Counted from the first letter of the stretch, positions 17,613 through 26,942 are shown. The stretch: 64,000 nucleotides of DNA from G963691835 sp963691835 (GCA_963691835.1 OY829383.1:2914001-2978000); one strand, 5' to 3'. Notes: generated by a model from the sequence alone, not told the origin. Program-made: numbers and translations.

Positions 17613-17642
17613 ATTATATTTTTTGTGAGAATTTTCTGTTAA
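17613..17642 (-). promoter_or_regulatory. Predicted housekeeping promoter of rpoH
   Basis: Read on the minus strand, TTAACA (17642-17637) and a perfect TATAAT (17618-17613) are separated by 18 nt, closely matching the sigma-70 consensus. Transcription would start near 17605, giving a leader of about 70 nt before the rpoH ATG. Confidence 0.6.
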
Positions 17643-17845
17643 CAAGACGAAATAATCACTGCTCTGAGTTCAGGCTTATTGCGTTTCCCGCTCAGCCAGC
17701 GGGCCTGTTGGCGCTCAAGCCCCTGAAACCAACCATTAATCCATATAATAGCAAGGGTTATTGAGTCGCCCGATACGGCCCGATGGCGCTTGCGATGGCC
17801 GATGTTCACGTTTTCGTGATGAGGGGTGGGCGGGCTCAGAGAGCC
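17643..17845. other. Intergenic region between rpoH promoter and phosphatase-like gene
   Basis: About 200 bp with no ORF that looks like protein. GGCTC-aga-GAGCC forms a short stem at the end of the phosphatase-like gene (near 17834-17846) without a T-tract. Otherwise I see nothing recognisable. Confidence 0.4.
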
Positions 17846-18652
17846 TTAGGCTTCGACCATATCCGTCATTGATCCGTCGGCGGAGAAGAACCCGGCGACC
17901 AAAGGACCGTCTCGGGTGGCCCCCCCATCAAGGCTGATCGTCGGCAGGTTCGTGGTCACGCCCTCTCCGGTTGGATCGAACCCCCGCACAATCGTGCCGA
18001 AGCCCTGATAAGGTGCTTCCACCCGGGAAAACCCGGCGGAATCCCACCAGAACCGATCCGCCTGCTCATCGAGCGGACGCTTTGGGTCCAAGCCGGCGTT
18101 CACGAACAGCAGTGTCTTGGTGTCGGTCATCGCGGCCCGCCGCAGGCCGAGAAGAAACTCGGTGTGGCCCGGCATTGCTTTCATGGCATTGCGAAGGCCG
18201 CTGGTCCACCGGGCCAGCGCCACCATGCCTTCCGCCGCTGCTGCGAAGCCTGCTTCCGGAACACCGCCGTAGGTTCTCAGTGTGGCGTCCACGCCGCGTT
18301 CGAACATCCAGGCCAGCACTTTTTCCGGCTCGGCGGCGAACTGCACTTGGAGAAGCTTCCGCCACATCTCTTCCTGCGCGCCCCGGAGAAAGACCACATC
18401 CTCAATCAACGCCAAGGGCGGTTGTGCTAGGACATCGCGGCGGAACCGGAGGGCTTCGTCTACGGTCTCGCGGATCCTGTCGCCGTGCCCGATCAGATCG
18501 CCGAGATAGACCACCCTGTCACCGGGTTTGAACCGTTCGGCGATCGCATCATGGAGAGCGGCCAAGCGCTCCGCCCGGCCGTGAACGGCACCAATGGCCC
18601 AGAGGCGCGACGCGCCATTCAGGACAGCGAACTTGTCCGTGTCCACCGACAT
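17846..18652 (-). CDS. PPP-fold metallophosphoesterase-like protein with degenerate metal site
   Basis: A 268-aa protein with the layout of PPP-type phosphoesterases, but most metal ligands are changed. GAVHG (residues 21-25) replaces GDxHG, GDLIGHG (51-57) stands for GDxVDRG, GAQEE (91-95) replaces GNHE, and VNAGLDP (184-190) replaces VHAGxxP. The first Asp, the Asn-His pair and a later His are therefore lost. It is probably catalytically dead, or a divergent subfamily with another function. It lies between carD and rpoH on the same strand. The ATG at 18652 is preceded by a terminator downstream of carD, so it is likely its own unit. Confidence 0.8.
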   Translation of the reverse strand: MSVDTDKFAVLNGASRLWAIGAVHGRAERLAALHDAIAERFKPGDRVVYLGDLIGHGDRIRETVDEALRFRRDVLAQPPLALIEDVVFLRGAQEEMWRKLLQVQFAAEPEKVLAWMFERGVDATLRTYGGVPEAGFAAAAEGMVALARWTSGLRNAMKAMPGHTEFLLGLRRAAMTDTKTLLFVNAGLDPKRPLDEQADRFWWDSAGFSRVEAPYQGFGTIVRGFDPTGEGVTTNLPTISLDGGATRDGPLVAGFFSADGSMTDMVEA

Positions 18653-18750
18653 GAAGAGACACCCAAAGACAGGTCATACGGCTCTAGCGCCTCACGGACG
18701 GTGAGACGGTCCGAAATCCGAACGGCCAACTGTGACGGGAAGAGTATCAG

Positions 18751-18801
18751 AAACAAAAGAAAACCATGTCCAGGGTCATTGTGGTCGCCTTGGACATGGT
18801 T
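18751..18801 (-). terminator. Rho-independent terminator of carD
   Basis: On the minus strand AACCATGTCCAAGG (18801-18788) pairs with CCTGGACATGGTT (ending 18762) through a loop of about 13 nt, with one bulged base, and is followed by TTCTTTTGTTT. This is a strong intrinsic terminator 28 nt after the carD stop. Confidence 0.75.
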
Positions 18802-18829
18802 CTGTCTTTCTTTGATGCCGGCACGCCGG

Positions 18830-19327
18830 TCAGGCAGCCGCCATCAGCTTTTCCAGACGGTCCGCTGCCGTCTCCTCGTCGATCTTCTCGATCGCCGCGA
18901 ACTCACGGGCGAGCCGATCGAGGGCAGCCTGATACATCTGCCGTTCGCTGTAGGACTGGTCCGCCTGGTTCGTGTTGCGACGAAGGTCGCGCACAACTTC
19001 GGCGATGGAGACCGGATCTCCGGAATTGATCTTGGCCTCATACTCTTGAGCGCGACGCGACCACATGGTCCGGCGCACGCGCGCGCGCCCTTTCAGCTTG
19101 CCGATCGCGGTATCCATCTGTTTCCGCGTGCTCAGCCGGCGCAGGCCCGACGTGCGGGCTTTTGCCACCGGAATTCGCAGTGTCATCCGGTCATGTTCAA
19201 AGTTGATCACAAGAAGGTCGAGCTCGCTTCCAGCGACTTCCTGCGTTTCAGTGCCAATGATCTTGCCGACGCCGTGCGTCGGGTAGACCACGAAGTCCCC
19301 GGCCTTGAATTCCATCTTTTTTGTCAT
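18830..19327 (-). CDS. carD: CarD-family transcriptional regulator
   Basis: A 165-aa protein. The N-terminal CarD/TRCF RNA-polymerase-interaction domain begins FKAGDFVVYPTHGVGKIIGTE (about residues 7-27). A C-terminal helical DNA-binding domain includes the conserved Trp in RRTMWSRRAQEYE. CarD binds the polymerase beta subunit and stabilises open promoter complexes, often at stress and rRNA promoters. The ATG at 19327 is chosen because the longer frame up to 19552 encodes non-family sequence. It follows fdxA in the order seen in other alphaproteobacteria. Confidence 0.92.
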   Translation of the reverse strand: MTKKMEFKAGDFVVYPTHGVGKIIGTETQEVAGSELDLLVINFEHDRMTLRIPVAKARTSGLRRLSTRKQMDTAIGKLKGRARVRRTMWSRRAQEYEAKINSGDPVSIAEVVRDLRRNTNQADQSYSERQMYQAALDRLAREFAAIEKIDEETAADRLEKLMAAA

Positions 19328-19661
19328 TCTCCGGTCTCTCTTGTACGTCACACCAATCGTGCGTCCGCCGGTTTCGCGCGGTTTTTCCGCTAAGACGTCC
19401 CACCCCTCGGCGCGTTGCCTGAAATCGTCGACGACTTTTCCATTCGCCGTACGATCGGTGACCGCGCCGCGCTCCTGTGGTTCGAAACCTCGTCGGGAGC
19501 GACACGGCGGCAGGTCTCTCGGCCGCCGTATCGACAAGAGAGTCCATAACACAGGACGGTCAGGATTGGTAGGGGCGTGTCAGCTAATCTGTCATATATA
19601 TCATAATATAGAACTCCGCGAATCAGACTCTCGGACTGAAAAGCGGAGGCGTCACAGATAT
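19328..19661. other. carD-fdxA intergenic region
   Basis: A gap of 334 bp upstream of carD. It is GC-rich near carD. A sharply AT-rich patch at about 19585-19612 (CATATATATCATAATATAG) includes TATGAT on the minus strand and probably holds the carD promoter. No -35 of consensus quality is seen. The in-frame extension of carD here does not look like protein. Confidence 0.4.
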
Positions 19662-20000
19662 TTAGTTGCCTTCACCCGCATTGGGGCTGAAGAACTTCTC
19701 GTACTTACCGGCAACCCCTTCGAAGGATTTGGCATCCTCCGCATGGTCCCGCTTCCGGGTGATGTTGGGCCAAGACTCGGAGTAATCACGGTTGAGTTCC
19801 AGCCACTTCTCGGCCTCGGTCTCCGTATCCGGCAAAATCGCTTCCGGCGGACACTCCGGCTCGCAAACGCCGCAATCGATGCACTCATCGGGATGGATGA
19901 CCAACATGTTCTCACCCTCGTAGAAGCAATCTACGGGGCACACCTCGACGCAGTCGGTATACTTGCACTTGATGCAGGCCTCGGTCACGACGTAGGTCAT
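19662..20000 (-). CDS. fdxA: 7Fe/8Fe ferredoxin FdxA
   Basis: A 112-aa ferredoxin. The cluster-binding segments are CIKCKYTDCVEVCPVDCF (residues 9-26) and CIDCGVCEPECP (40-51). The extra Cys spacing in the first motif is typical of the [3Fe-4S][4Fe-4S] Azotobacter-type ferredoxin I. The C-terminal tail of about 50 residues is also family-typical. It is a low-potential cytosolic electron carrier. An AAGGA ribosome site precedes the ATG at 20000. It sits upstream of carD on the same strand, a conserved alphaproteobacterial pair. Confidence 0.93.
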   Translation of the reverse strand: MTYVVTEACIKCKYTDCVEVCPVDCFYEGENMLVIHPDECIDCGVCEPECPPEAILPDTETEAEKWLELNRDYSESWPNITRKRDHAEDAKSFEGVAGKYEKFFSPNAGEGN

Positions 20001-20051
20001 GGTGCGGTCGTTCCTTTGCTATCCATCAGTTATCAAACGCTCTTAGAAGAA

Positions 20052-20531
20052 TCAGACATCGCCCGCAAGACCGAGTTTGTCGCGGGCGCGCTTCCGGGCG
20101 GCCCCGCTGTCCCGGTCTTCCACGTAGAGAAGGCCCGCGACCCGCCGCATCAGGCTCGCCTCGTGATCGTGGACAACGCCGTCTGCGTGGACGACTTCCC
20201 ACATCATTTCGACCAGCTCGATCCGTTCGTCTTCGTCGAACGTTTCCCGGACGACTTTGGTGAAACTGTACAGGTCCACACTGTCATCGGCGGATTGGGT
20301 GGCGTCGTCGATCAGCGTCGCGACGTCGTCGGCCGAAAGGTCAAACCGGGCGCTCAAAAGCTGGCGCACGATGGCGAGCTCGGTTTCCTCCGCGCCACCG
20401 TCATACGTGGCTGCCTTAACAAGCAGAACGGCGGCGGCGTCCCGTGCCGGATCTGCCGCCGACTCTCCGGACGCGGCGTCCGCACCACCGCTCTTGATCG
20501 CATCGAGAAAGGTCTTGAGCTTGTCCAGCAT
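20052..20531 (-). CDS. TerB-family protein
   Basis: A 159-aa cytosolic all-helical protein. The acidic helix pair around DEDERIELVEMMWEVVHADGVVHDHEASLMRRVAGLL is typical of TerB/DjlA-N domains, in which Asp and Glu residues bind metal. TerB domains occur in tellurite-resistance and phage-defence contexts and as housekeeping single genes; this is the latter type, with no other ter genes near. I start at the ATG 20531 in place of the longer frame from 20546. Confidence 0.82.
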   Translation of the reverse strand: MLDKLKTFLDAIKSGGADAASGESAADPARDAAAVLLVKAATYDGGAEETELAIVRQLLSARFDLSADDVATLIDDATQSADDSVDLYSFTKVVRETFDEDERIELVEMMWEVVHADGVVHDHEASLMRRVAGLLYVEDRDSGAARKRARDKLGLAGDV

Positions 20532-20580
20532 TCGCCGCTCACACACATAGGGTCATTGAGATGAAAGGGATACATGGACC

Positions 20581-21252
20581 ATGACACACGACGCGCCAAG
20601 CCCGAACACGCCTGGACCCGGGCCGGAGGGAGAAGATGCGCGTCTCGACGCCCCCGCCGCCCGCCGGAACCGGGAGCCGCTCCTGGCTGTCCTGTCGGAG
20701 GTTCTTCCGCATTTCGGTACGGTTTTGGAACTCGGATCGGGCACCGGACAACATGCGGTGTTCTTCTCGGACGCCCTTTCTCCTCTACTTTGGCTGCCGT
20801 CCGACCCAAGGCCGGAAGCGCGGGCAAGCATCCTTGCCTGGGCGGAGACCGCTGAGATTGAGCCCCCGCTTCCTCCGCGCACCATCGACGTGACCGATCC
20901 GGACTGGGACGTGGTGCCGGGAGATGACATCTCCGCGATGGTTTCAGCCAACATGATTCACATCGCACCTTGGGAAGCGTGCTTGGGCCTTCTTGCGGGT
21001 GCCGGACGGTACCTGCCGCCCGGGGGACCGCTTTGCATCTATGGCCCGTTCCGCCGGGACGGGCGCCACACGTCCCCCGGTAACGAGAGTTTCGACCAGG
21101 ATCTACGCTCACAGGACCCGCGATGGGGAATACGGGATTTGGAAGCCGTGACGGCCGCTGCGGAGGCATCCGGTCTCGTCCTCGACGAAGTACGGGACAT
21201 GCCCGCCAACAACCTGACCATCATCTACCGTAAACCACGTCCCGAACGGTGA
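20581..21252 (+). CDS. DUF938 SAM-dependent methyltransferase
   Basis: A 223-aa protein. The methyltransferase motif I LELGSGTGQHAVFF (about residues 49-62) and the later ANMIHIAPWEACLGLLAGAGRYLPPGG match DUF938 proteins, which resemble class I methyltransferases. The substrate is unknown. It is divergent from the TerB gene with a 49-bp shared upstream region and has no clear partner. Confidence 0.85.
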   Translation: MTHDAPSPNTPGPGPEGEDARLDAPAARRNREPLLAVLSEVLPHFGTVLELGSGTGQHAVFFSDALSPLLWLPSDPRPEARASILAWAETAEIEPPLPPRTIDVTDPDWDVVPGDDISAMVSANMIHIAPWEACLGLLAGAGRYLPPGGPLCIYGPFRRDGRHTSPGNESFDQDLRSQDPRWGIRDLEAVTAAAEASGLVLDEVRDMPANNLTIIYRKPRPER

Positions 21253-21354
21253 GCGGATCAGCGGTGTCACTCCCTTCAGCCGTCGCGGGGTTGTCACATC
21301 TTCGGTGTAAGGAATCCCAAGGGTCAAAGTTCCCATCAACCGGAGCGAAGCATC

Positions 21355-22302
21355 ATGACGAGCGACCGCATTGAGCCACACCTCCGCAGTTGGGCGGAAG
21401 GCGAAGTCGAGGATGGCTTCGATGAGGAAATCGAGATGGAGATTGATGAAGAGCTCATCCGCTCGGTTCTCGATTCCATCGCGCCGGAGGCAGCGGCCAA
21501 GATCCGGGAGTCGTCTCGTCATGCCTCTCAGCTAGATCGCAAGACCTACTTCAGGGAACTCATCCGCCTTCAGTCGGAGCTCATAAAACTTCAGGACTGG
21601 GTCGTGGAGACCAAGTACAAGCTCGTCGTCATCTTCGAGGGCCGGGATGCGGCGGGAAAAGGGGGCTCGATCAAGCGCATCACGCAGCGCCTCAACCCCC
21701 GGGTCTGTAGGACGGTTGCCTTGCCGGCGCCTTCGGACCGGGAGAAGTCCCAGTGGTATTTTCAGCGCTATGTCCCGCATTTACCGGCCGCCGGCGAGAT
21801 GGTTCTGTTCGACCGCTCCTGGTACAACCGCGCCGGCGTCGAGCGGGTCATGGGATTTGCCTCGGAGGACGAGGTTCAGCAGTTCTTCGACGATGTCCCC
21901 GAGTTCGAGAGAATGCTCGCCCGCTCGGGGATCAAGTTGATCAAGTATTGGTTCTCAATCTCGGATGAAGAGCAGCAGATGCGCTTCACCATGCGGATCC
22001 ATGATCCGCTTAAGCGGTGGAAGCTGAGCCCGATGGATCTCCAGTCCCGCGTCCGTTGGGAACAGTACACACATGCAAAGGAAGACATGCTGCAGCGAAC
22101 CAACATTCCCGAGGCCCCATGGTACATCATCCAAGGTAACGACAAGAAAGCGGCACGCCTCAACTGCATTGCCCATCTGCTGGACCAGATCCCCTACAAG
22201 GAAGTGGAGAGTGAGCCGGTTGAGCTACCCGACCGGGTCTTTAATCCGGACTATGAGCGGAGTGTGCTGCCGCCCAACATGTATGTCCCAAAGGTCTTTT
22301 GA
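21355..22302 (+). CDS. ppk2: Polyphosphate kinase 2
   Basis: A 315-aa PPK2-family kinase. Walker A is EGRDAAGKGGSI (about residues 96-107) and the lid/Walker B region is VLFDRSWYNRAGVERVMGF. PPK2 enzymes phosphorylate nucleoside di- or monophosphates with polyphosphate. The size and the segment KTYFRELIRLQSELIKLQDWV fit the class I ADP/GDP group. The N-terminal 50 residues are acidic. It sits among stress-response genes and converges on the class V aminotransferase. Confidence 0.92.
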   Translation: MTSDRIEPHLRSWAEGEVEDGFDEEIEMEIDEELIRSVLDSIAPEAAAKIRESSRHASQLDRKTYFRELIRLQSELIKLQDWVVETKYKLVVIFEGRDAAGKGGSIKRITQRLNPRVCRTVALPAPSDREKSQWYFQRYVPHLPAAGEMVLFDRSWYNRAGVERVMGFASEDEVQQFFDDVPEFERMLARSGIKLIKYWFSISDEEQQMRFTMRIHDPLKRWKLSPMDLQSRVRWEQYTHAKEDMLQRTNIPEAPWYIIQGNDKKAARLNCIAHLLDQIPYKEVESEPVELPDRVFNPDYERSVLPPNMYVPKVF

Positions 22303-22310
22303 CCGCAGCG

Positions 22311-23486
22311 TCACAAGGAACGGACTTCGGCGACGAAACGGTCGGTTTCCTCTTCGGAATTGAAGTAGTGCACGCTTGACCGGACGACCGCGTCTAGTCC
22401 CCGGCGGCCGAAGCTCACCCGCATGCCGGAGCCGCTGGAGACGGATACATTGATGCCCTTGCCCGCCATGATCGCCTTGATGTCGCCTGGGGCGACGCGG
22501 TCATGCGTGAAGGTGACGATACCGCACCGCTCCGCACCCTGATCGGTGATCGTGACGCCGGGGATTGAACTCAGATCCTCTCGCAGACGATCCGCGAGCG
22601 CGTAAATCCGGTCCCGGATCGCTTCCAGTCCAAGGTCTAGCGCATAGTCGATCGCCTTGCCCAATGCGGCCTGACCGCCGAAGTACCGTTCCCAGTTCTC
22701 GAACCGTCTGGCCGTACCCAAGACGTCGTATCGATCCTCTGAGACGAGTTGGGCGGCGTGTTGGTCCAGAAGGGGAGGGTCGAGCTTCTCGATCCAAGCT
22801 TCCCGAACCCAAAGGAAGCCGGTACCACGAGGCGCGCGGAGGTATTTCCGGCCCGTGACGGACAGGAAGTCACATCCGATCTCCGCCACATCGAGCGGGA
22901 TCTGGCCCGCCGACTGGCAGGCGTCGAGGAGATAGGGGACGCCGTACTCCCGCGCCACCTCGCCGACGGCTGCTGCGGGATTGACCAAGCCGCCACCCGT
23001 CGGGATGTGGCTGATGGAGATCAGTTTGACCCGGTCGTCGATCGCCTGGGCAAGCGCGTCCACGTCGATCTGCCCGGAGGCGTCGTCAGGCACCACCACG
23101 ACGTCACAGCCGGTCTGCTTGGCCCGGTGTAGATAGGCAATCATGTTGCTGCCGTACTCGGACGTTGTGGTCAGGATCTTGTCGCCCTCTCCCAGTGGCA
23201 GGGCGTAAAACGCCATATCCCAGGCACGGGTGGCATTCTCGACGAAAGCGATCTCATCGCGATGGCCTTGCACCAGTCTGGCAGCGGAATCGTAGAACGC
23301 CTCAAGCTCGTCTTTGCGCCGGGCGGCGGTTTCGTAACCGCCGGTTTCAGCTTCGTCCGTCAACCAGCCGACCAGGTAATCCTGAACCGGGTCAGGCGGC
23401 AGGGAGCAGCCCGCGTTGTTGAGATGCACGACGCGGCTCGCACCTCTCGTTTCGGCACGGGCCTTGTCGACGTCAATTCCAGGCAT
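22311..23486 (-). CDS. Class V PLP-dependent aminotransferase/desulfurase-like protein
   Basis: A 391-aa fold-type I PLP enzyme. HIPTGGGLVNP and DACQSAGQIPLDV (cofactor Asp) are followed by TGRKYLRAPRGTGFLW, which holds the PLP-binding Lys. It resembles cysteine desulfurase/kynureninase-like aminotransferases, but I see no catalytic Cys loop of IscS type, so an aminotransferase or lyase role is more likely. The ATG at 23486 has an AAGGA ribosome site 8 nt upstream. It is 43 bp from the S4 gene on the same strand. Confidence 0.85.
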   Translation of the reverse strand: MPGIDVDKARAETRGASRVVHLNNAGCSLPPDPVQDYLVGWLTDEAETGGYETAARRKDELEAFYDSAARLVQGHRDEIAFVENATRAWDMAFYALPLGEGDKILTTTSEYGSNMIAYLHRAKQTGCDVVVVPDDASGQIDVDALAQAIDDRVKLISISHIPTGGGLVNPAAAVGEVAREYGVPYLLDACQSAGQIPLDVAEIGCDFLSVTGRKYLRAPRGTGFLWVREAWIEKLDPPLLDQHAAQLVSEDRYDVLGTARRFENWERYFGGQAALGKAIDYALDLGLEAIRDRIYALADRLREDLSSIPGVTITDQGAERCGIVTFTHDRVAPGDIKAIMAGKGINVSVSSGSGMRVSFGRRGLDAVVRSSVHYFNSEEETDRFVAEVRSL

Positions 23487-23529
23487 GCTGTCGTTCCTTC
23501 TTGGTATGGCCTTTCGGGACCCTGAGAAC

Positions 23530-23988
23530 TCAGTCACGATCCATCAGCTTGTCGACTGCGCGTCGGTCCCTCTTGGTCGGACGGCCGTCGCCCGGATCGC
23601 GCCTGGCTGGTTTGGCCGTGCGCACGGGCGAGGTCTTGGCTTGGCCGTCATCCGACGCAGGCGCACCCGACGCGGGCTTCTGCTCAAGCGGAGCGAGATC
23701 CTCGTAGAGCGTCTGCGCTTCGGGTGCTGGACCGCGACGGTCCGCGAGGAAAAGGACCCGGACGACCCGGATGGAATGCCCCTGAGGGAAGGTCAGCACG
23801 TCACCGGTACGCACCAGTTGATGGCCTTTTGTCACCACTTTGCCGGTGAGCCTCAACTTGCCGCCGGACAGGAGCTTGGTTGCGAGACCGCGGGATTTGA
23901 AGAACCGGGCGCACCAGAGCCATTTGTCGAGGCGTTGGGACTCCGCCCCGCTCTGGTCGTCTCCGGCGCTGGGTTTGGGCGCGGTCAC
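23530..23988 (-). CDS. S4-domain RNA-binding protein (Hsp15-like)
   Basis: A 152-aa protein. The S4 RNA-binding domain is at about residues 18-75 (RLDKWLWCARFFKSRGLATKLL, then GHQLVRTGDVLTF), and the tail is basic. E. coli Hsp15 binds stalled 50S subunits carrying nascent chains, and this is its alphaproteobacterial counterpart. The GTG start at 23988 overlaps the helicase stop (GTGA), so both are co-translated. Confidence 0.9.
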   Translation of the reverse strand: MTAPKPSAGDDQSGAESQRLDKWLWCARFFKSRGLATKLLSGGKLRLTGKVVTKGHQLVRTGDVLTFPQGHSIRVVRVLFLADRRGPAPEAQTLYEDLAPLEQKPASGAPASDDGQAKTSPVRTAKPARRDPGDGRPTKRDRRAVDKLMDRD

Positions 23989-26942
23989 GAATCCTGCCCG
24001 TCCCCTTTCTTTGAGAAGTTCAGGTTCTTCAGCACGGCAAAGGGTGAGTCGTCCGGTGTGATATCGCGGCCCGCGCTGACCACCCGCGGCTCCTCGCTTC
24101 GACGGTCGGGGCGCTTACCCCGGTTCCGCGGGCGGTCGCCGCCGCCTTTTGGGCCCCGGTTGTCGCCTTGGCGCTTCTGATTGGCGTCGCCGCTCTGCGA
24201 ACCGTTGGCCGATTGGCCCTGTCCTTGTCCTTGGCCCTCTCCGGGACCATCGCCGGATGACTGACCCGATTTCTTCCCCCGTCTTCTGGGACCTCGGGAC
24301 CGCCGCCGCTCGCCGCCCGCACCTTCACCTTCCGGGGTAGCTGGCGGAGCTGCACCGTCGGGGAGCAGGGAGCCTTCCCCAAACAAGCCGATTTCGGGAG
24401 AGCCCGATTCAGCGCTGCCAGCCGCGTTGGCGGTTTGGGGCGCCGCGTCCTGCCTGTTGCCGGTCCTGTTGTCCGGCCGGCGCGGCCCGCAACGCCTGCG
24501 GCCGCCGTCTCCCTCGCCGCCCTCAGCGTTCTGTCGGCGCCGTCTGGCGTAGAGGCTTTCGCCCTCTTCGCTTTCGCCGACACGCCGAAATCCGAGATCG
24601 TTCAGGATGGCGGTCATCGCGTCTCTAGGAACGGCGACCAGAGAGAGCATCTCATCGGTCACCTTGAAGTGACCTTCCCGGGCCGCCCGTCGCGCCAGAA
24701 CGGCGGTTCTTTCGACCATCTCCGCCCGGATCGCCCACTCTCCAAGCCGGACGTAGCCGACGGAGAGGTAGTAGGCATCGGGCGCATCCTCTGCCCGGGC
24801 GACGGTAACCCGCCCGGCCGGTGGCGGGCCCGCTTCGGGAAAAGTGCTCCTGTAAGTGCTCCATAAGACCGCCCGGACCTCAACGGCCTTCGGTTTCAGG
24901 AGTTCGGGCATATGCACGGTCTCGACGCCGAAACGGACGCCGAGGCGCCCGAGCGCCTTTCGGGCATCCTGATCGAGAGTGCTTACCAGAGACTCGACCT
25001 CTGCGGTTCGAACCGACCCCAGGCCCTCACGAAGCTGGAACGCAATCCCACGGGCTGGTGCCGGCAGCTCTTCCGACGAGAGGCCATCCAAGCCAGGCAG
25101 CCGGGCGGCGATGTAGGCATCCAGCCAGGTTCGAAGGCGTTGTTCGATCTGATCCCTTTGAGCCGGCTCGATCATATCGGAGACGTGAAGGCGGATGCGC
25201 GGCGCGAGCGTATCCGCACCGGCTTCAAGAGCGCCGACCCTGGAGCCTCGCCATTGAAGCTCCGCCGTCGCTGTGATGCCGAAGAACGCATCCTCATCGT
25301 CGATCAACTGCCGGACACGGCGCGCGAGTTCCGGCGGCAGCACTTTGCGGGCTGCCGTCTCCACGGCTTTTCCGGTCGCGCCGTCCCCGCCGCCATCGGC
25401 GTCGAAGCTCAGCCCGTCTATCTGTCCGACCTCGTGGCCCTCTACCGACACGCGTCCCTCCTTGTTGACGCTTGCGCTCAGGAGATCCTTGTCCTTGAGC
25501 TTGCGTACCAGCACTGCGGCCCTCTTGTCGACGAATCGTTGGGTCAGGCCCGCATGAAGCGCGTCCGAAAGCCGGTCTTCGATGCCGCGTGTGCGTTGCT
25601 GCCACGCGACCGGGTCCGAAATCCAGTCGCCTCTGTGAGTGATATAGGTCCAGGTCCGGATGTGGGCGATCCGGTTGATCAGGGTGTCGATATCCCCGTC
25701 GGTTCGGTCGAATCGCTTGATCTGCTGACCGACCCAATCAGGCGGCAGCCGCTCCGCACCCGTGGTCAGATGGTCGAAGATTTGCGCGAGGAGCCGTGTG
25801 TGGCTATCGGTCAGCGTGCGGCGGAAGTCCGGAATCTGGCAGATCTCCCACAGCAGACGAACCCTGGCGGGGCCACTGACGCGGTCCATGACATCCGCGC
25901 TCCGGGATAGGGCCTCCAGCGCTTGCTGGTCCTCGGCATCGCGTTTCCGAATGAGGAAGGGCAACTCCGCGTGCGCCTCCAGTGAGCGACGGAGATCCCG
26001 GACCGTGTTGAAAGAAAGGGCTCCCGACCGCCAGTAGAGGGTCTTTAGCGCGTCGAATTCATGGTTCTCGATCCGCTCGATCTCTTCCTCGTCCAGGGCA
26101 CGGCAATCGCCAGTGACACCGAATGTCCCATCGTTCATATGGCGCCCCGCACGCCCGGCGATCTGCGCCAACTCGGCCGGAGCGAGGCGACGGGGGGAGC
26201 GGCCATCGAACTTTGTGTCGGACGCGAAGGCCACATGATCCACATCCATGTTGAGCCCCATCCCGATCGCATCGGTCGCGATCAGGTAGTCCACCTCTCC
26301 CGATTGATACATCTCGACCTGGGCGTTCCGTGTCCGCGGGCTCAAAGCGCCCAGCACGACGGCGGTCCCGCCCCTGTGGCGGCGCACCAGCTCTGCCAGC
26401 GCGTACACCTCTTGAGCTGAAAACGCGACCACGGCGGAACGGGGCGGCAGACGGGTCAGTTTCCGCGAGCCGATATAGCTCAGGGTCGAAAATCTCGGCC
26501 GTGTGACGAGATCGGCCGTGGGAATCAATTTCTGGAGCAGAGGCTTCACGGTCTCGGAGCCGAGAAACATCGTCTCCTCCCGCCCGCGCGACGCCAGAAG
26601 CCGGTCCGTGAACACATGCCCCCGCTCCCGGTCGCCGCAGAGCTGGATCTCATCGACCGCCAGGAAGTCGACGTCCCGGTCGAGGGGCATGGATTCGACC
26701 GTGCAGACGATATACTTCGGGTCCGCCGGGATGATCTTCTCTTCGCCGGTGATCAACGCGACCGAACGGCGGCCCTTCTCAGCGACGATGCGCTCATAGT
26801 TCTCCCGTGCGAGAAGACGCAGCGGAAAGCCGATCATGCCGGTTTGATGGCCGAGCATCCGGGTGATCGCCAAATGTGTTTTCCCGGTGTTGGTCGGGCC
26901 CAAAACGGCGGTCACGCGTCCGGGCAGGGATGTCCGGGTCAT
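23985..26942 (-). CDS. SUV3-like DEAD/DEAH-box RNA helicase
   Basis: A 985-aa helicase. Motif I is LGPTNTGKT (about residues 14-22), motif II is AVDEIQLCGDRERG, and the helicase C domain includes ATDAIGMGLNMD and AQIAGRAGRH. A family-specific middle region follows, then a long disordered C-terminus (about 815-985) rich in Gly, Arg, Gln and Asp. This matches the bacterial homologue of mitochondrial SUV3 helicase (MgpS group), thought to act in RNA metabolism. It is the first gene of the helicase-S4 operon and is divergent from htpG. Confidence 0.93.
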   Translation of the reverse strand: MTRTSLPGRVTAVLGPTNTGKTHLAITRMLGHQTGMIGFPLRLLARENYERIVAEKGRRSVALITGEEKIIPADPKYIVCTVESMPLDRDVDFLAVDEIQLCGDRERGHVFTDRLLASRGREETMFLGSETVKPLLQKLIPTADLVTRPRFSTLSYIGSRKLTRLPPRSAVVAFSAQEVYALAELVRRHRGGTAVVLGALSPRTRNAQVEMYQSGEVDYLIATDAIGMGLNMDVDHVAFASDTKFDGRSPRRLAPAELAQIAGRAGRHMNDGTFGVTGDCRALDEEEIERIENHEFDALKTLYWRSGALSFNTVRDLRRSLEAHAELPFLIRKRDAEDQQALEALSRSADVMDRVSGPARVRLLWEICQIPDFRRTLTDSHTRLLAQIFDHLTTGAERLPPDWVGQQIKRFDRTDGDIDTLINRIAHIRTWTYITHRGDWISDPVAWQQRTRGIEDRLSDALHAGLTQRFVDKRAAVLVRKLKDKDLLSASVNKEGRVSVEGHEVGQIDGLSFDADGGGDGATGKAVETAARKVLPPELARRVRQLIDDEDAFFGITATAELQWRGSRVGALEAGADTLAPRIRLHVSDMIEPAQRDQIEQRLRTWLDAYIAARLPGLDGLSSEELPAPARGIAFQLREGLGSVRTAEVESLVSTLDQDARKALGRLGVRFGVETVHMPELLKPKAVEVRAVLWSTYRSTFPEAGPPPAGRVTVARAEDAPDAYYLSVGYVRLGEWAIRAEMVERTAVLARRAAREGHFKVTDEMLSLVAVPRDAMTAILNDLGFRRVGESEEGESLYARRRRQNAEGGEGDGGRRRCGPRRPDNRTGNRQDAAPQTANAAGSAESGSPEIGLFGEGSLLPDGAAPPATPEGEGAGGERRRSRGPRRRGKKSGQSSGDGPGEGQGQGQGQSANGSQSGDANQKRQGDNRGPKGGGDRPRNRGKRPDRRSEEPRVVSAGRDITPDDSPFAVLKNLNFSKKGDGQDS

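Noticed and set aside
19480..19500. GGTTCGAAACC-like stretch resembling a tRNA T-arm
   Set aside because: No matching acceptor, D or anticodon arms could be found around it.
19328..19552. In-frame N-terminal extension of carD
   Set aside because: The residues have no CarD resemblance and the ATG at 19327 gives the normal family length.
19305..20564. A 419-codon plus-strand open frame across carD, fdxA and TerB
   Set aside because: It is a shadow of three well-supported minus-strand genes, with no protein-like segments.
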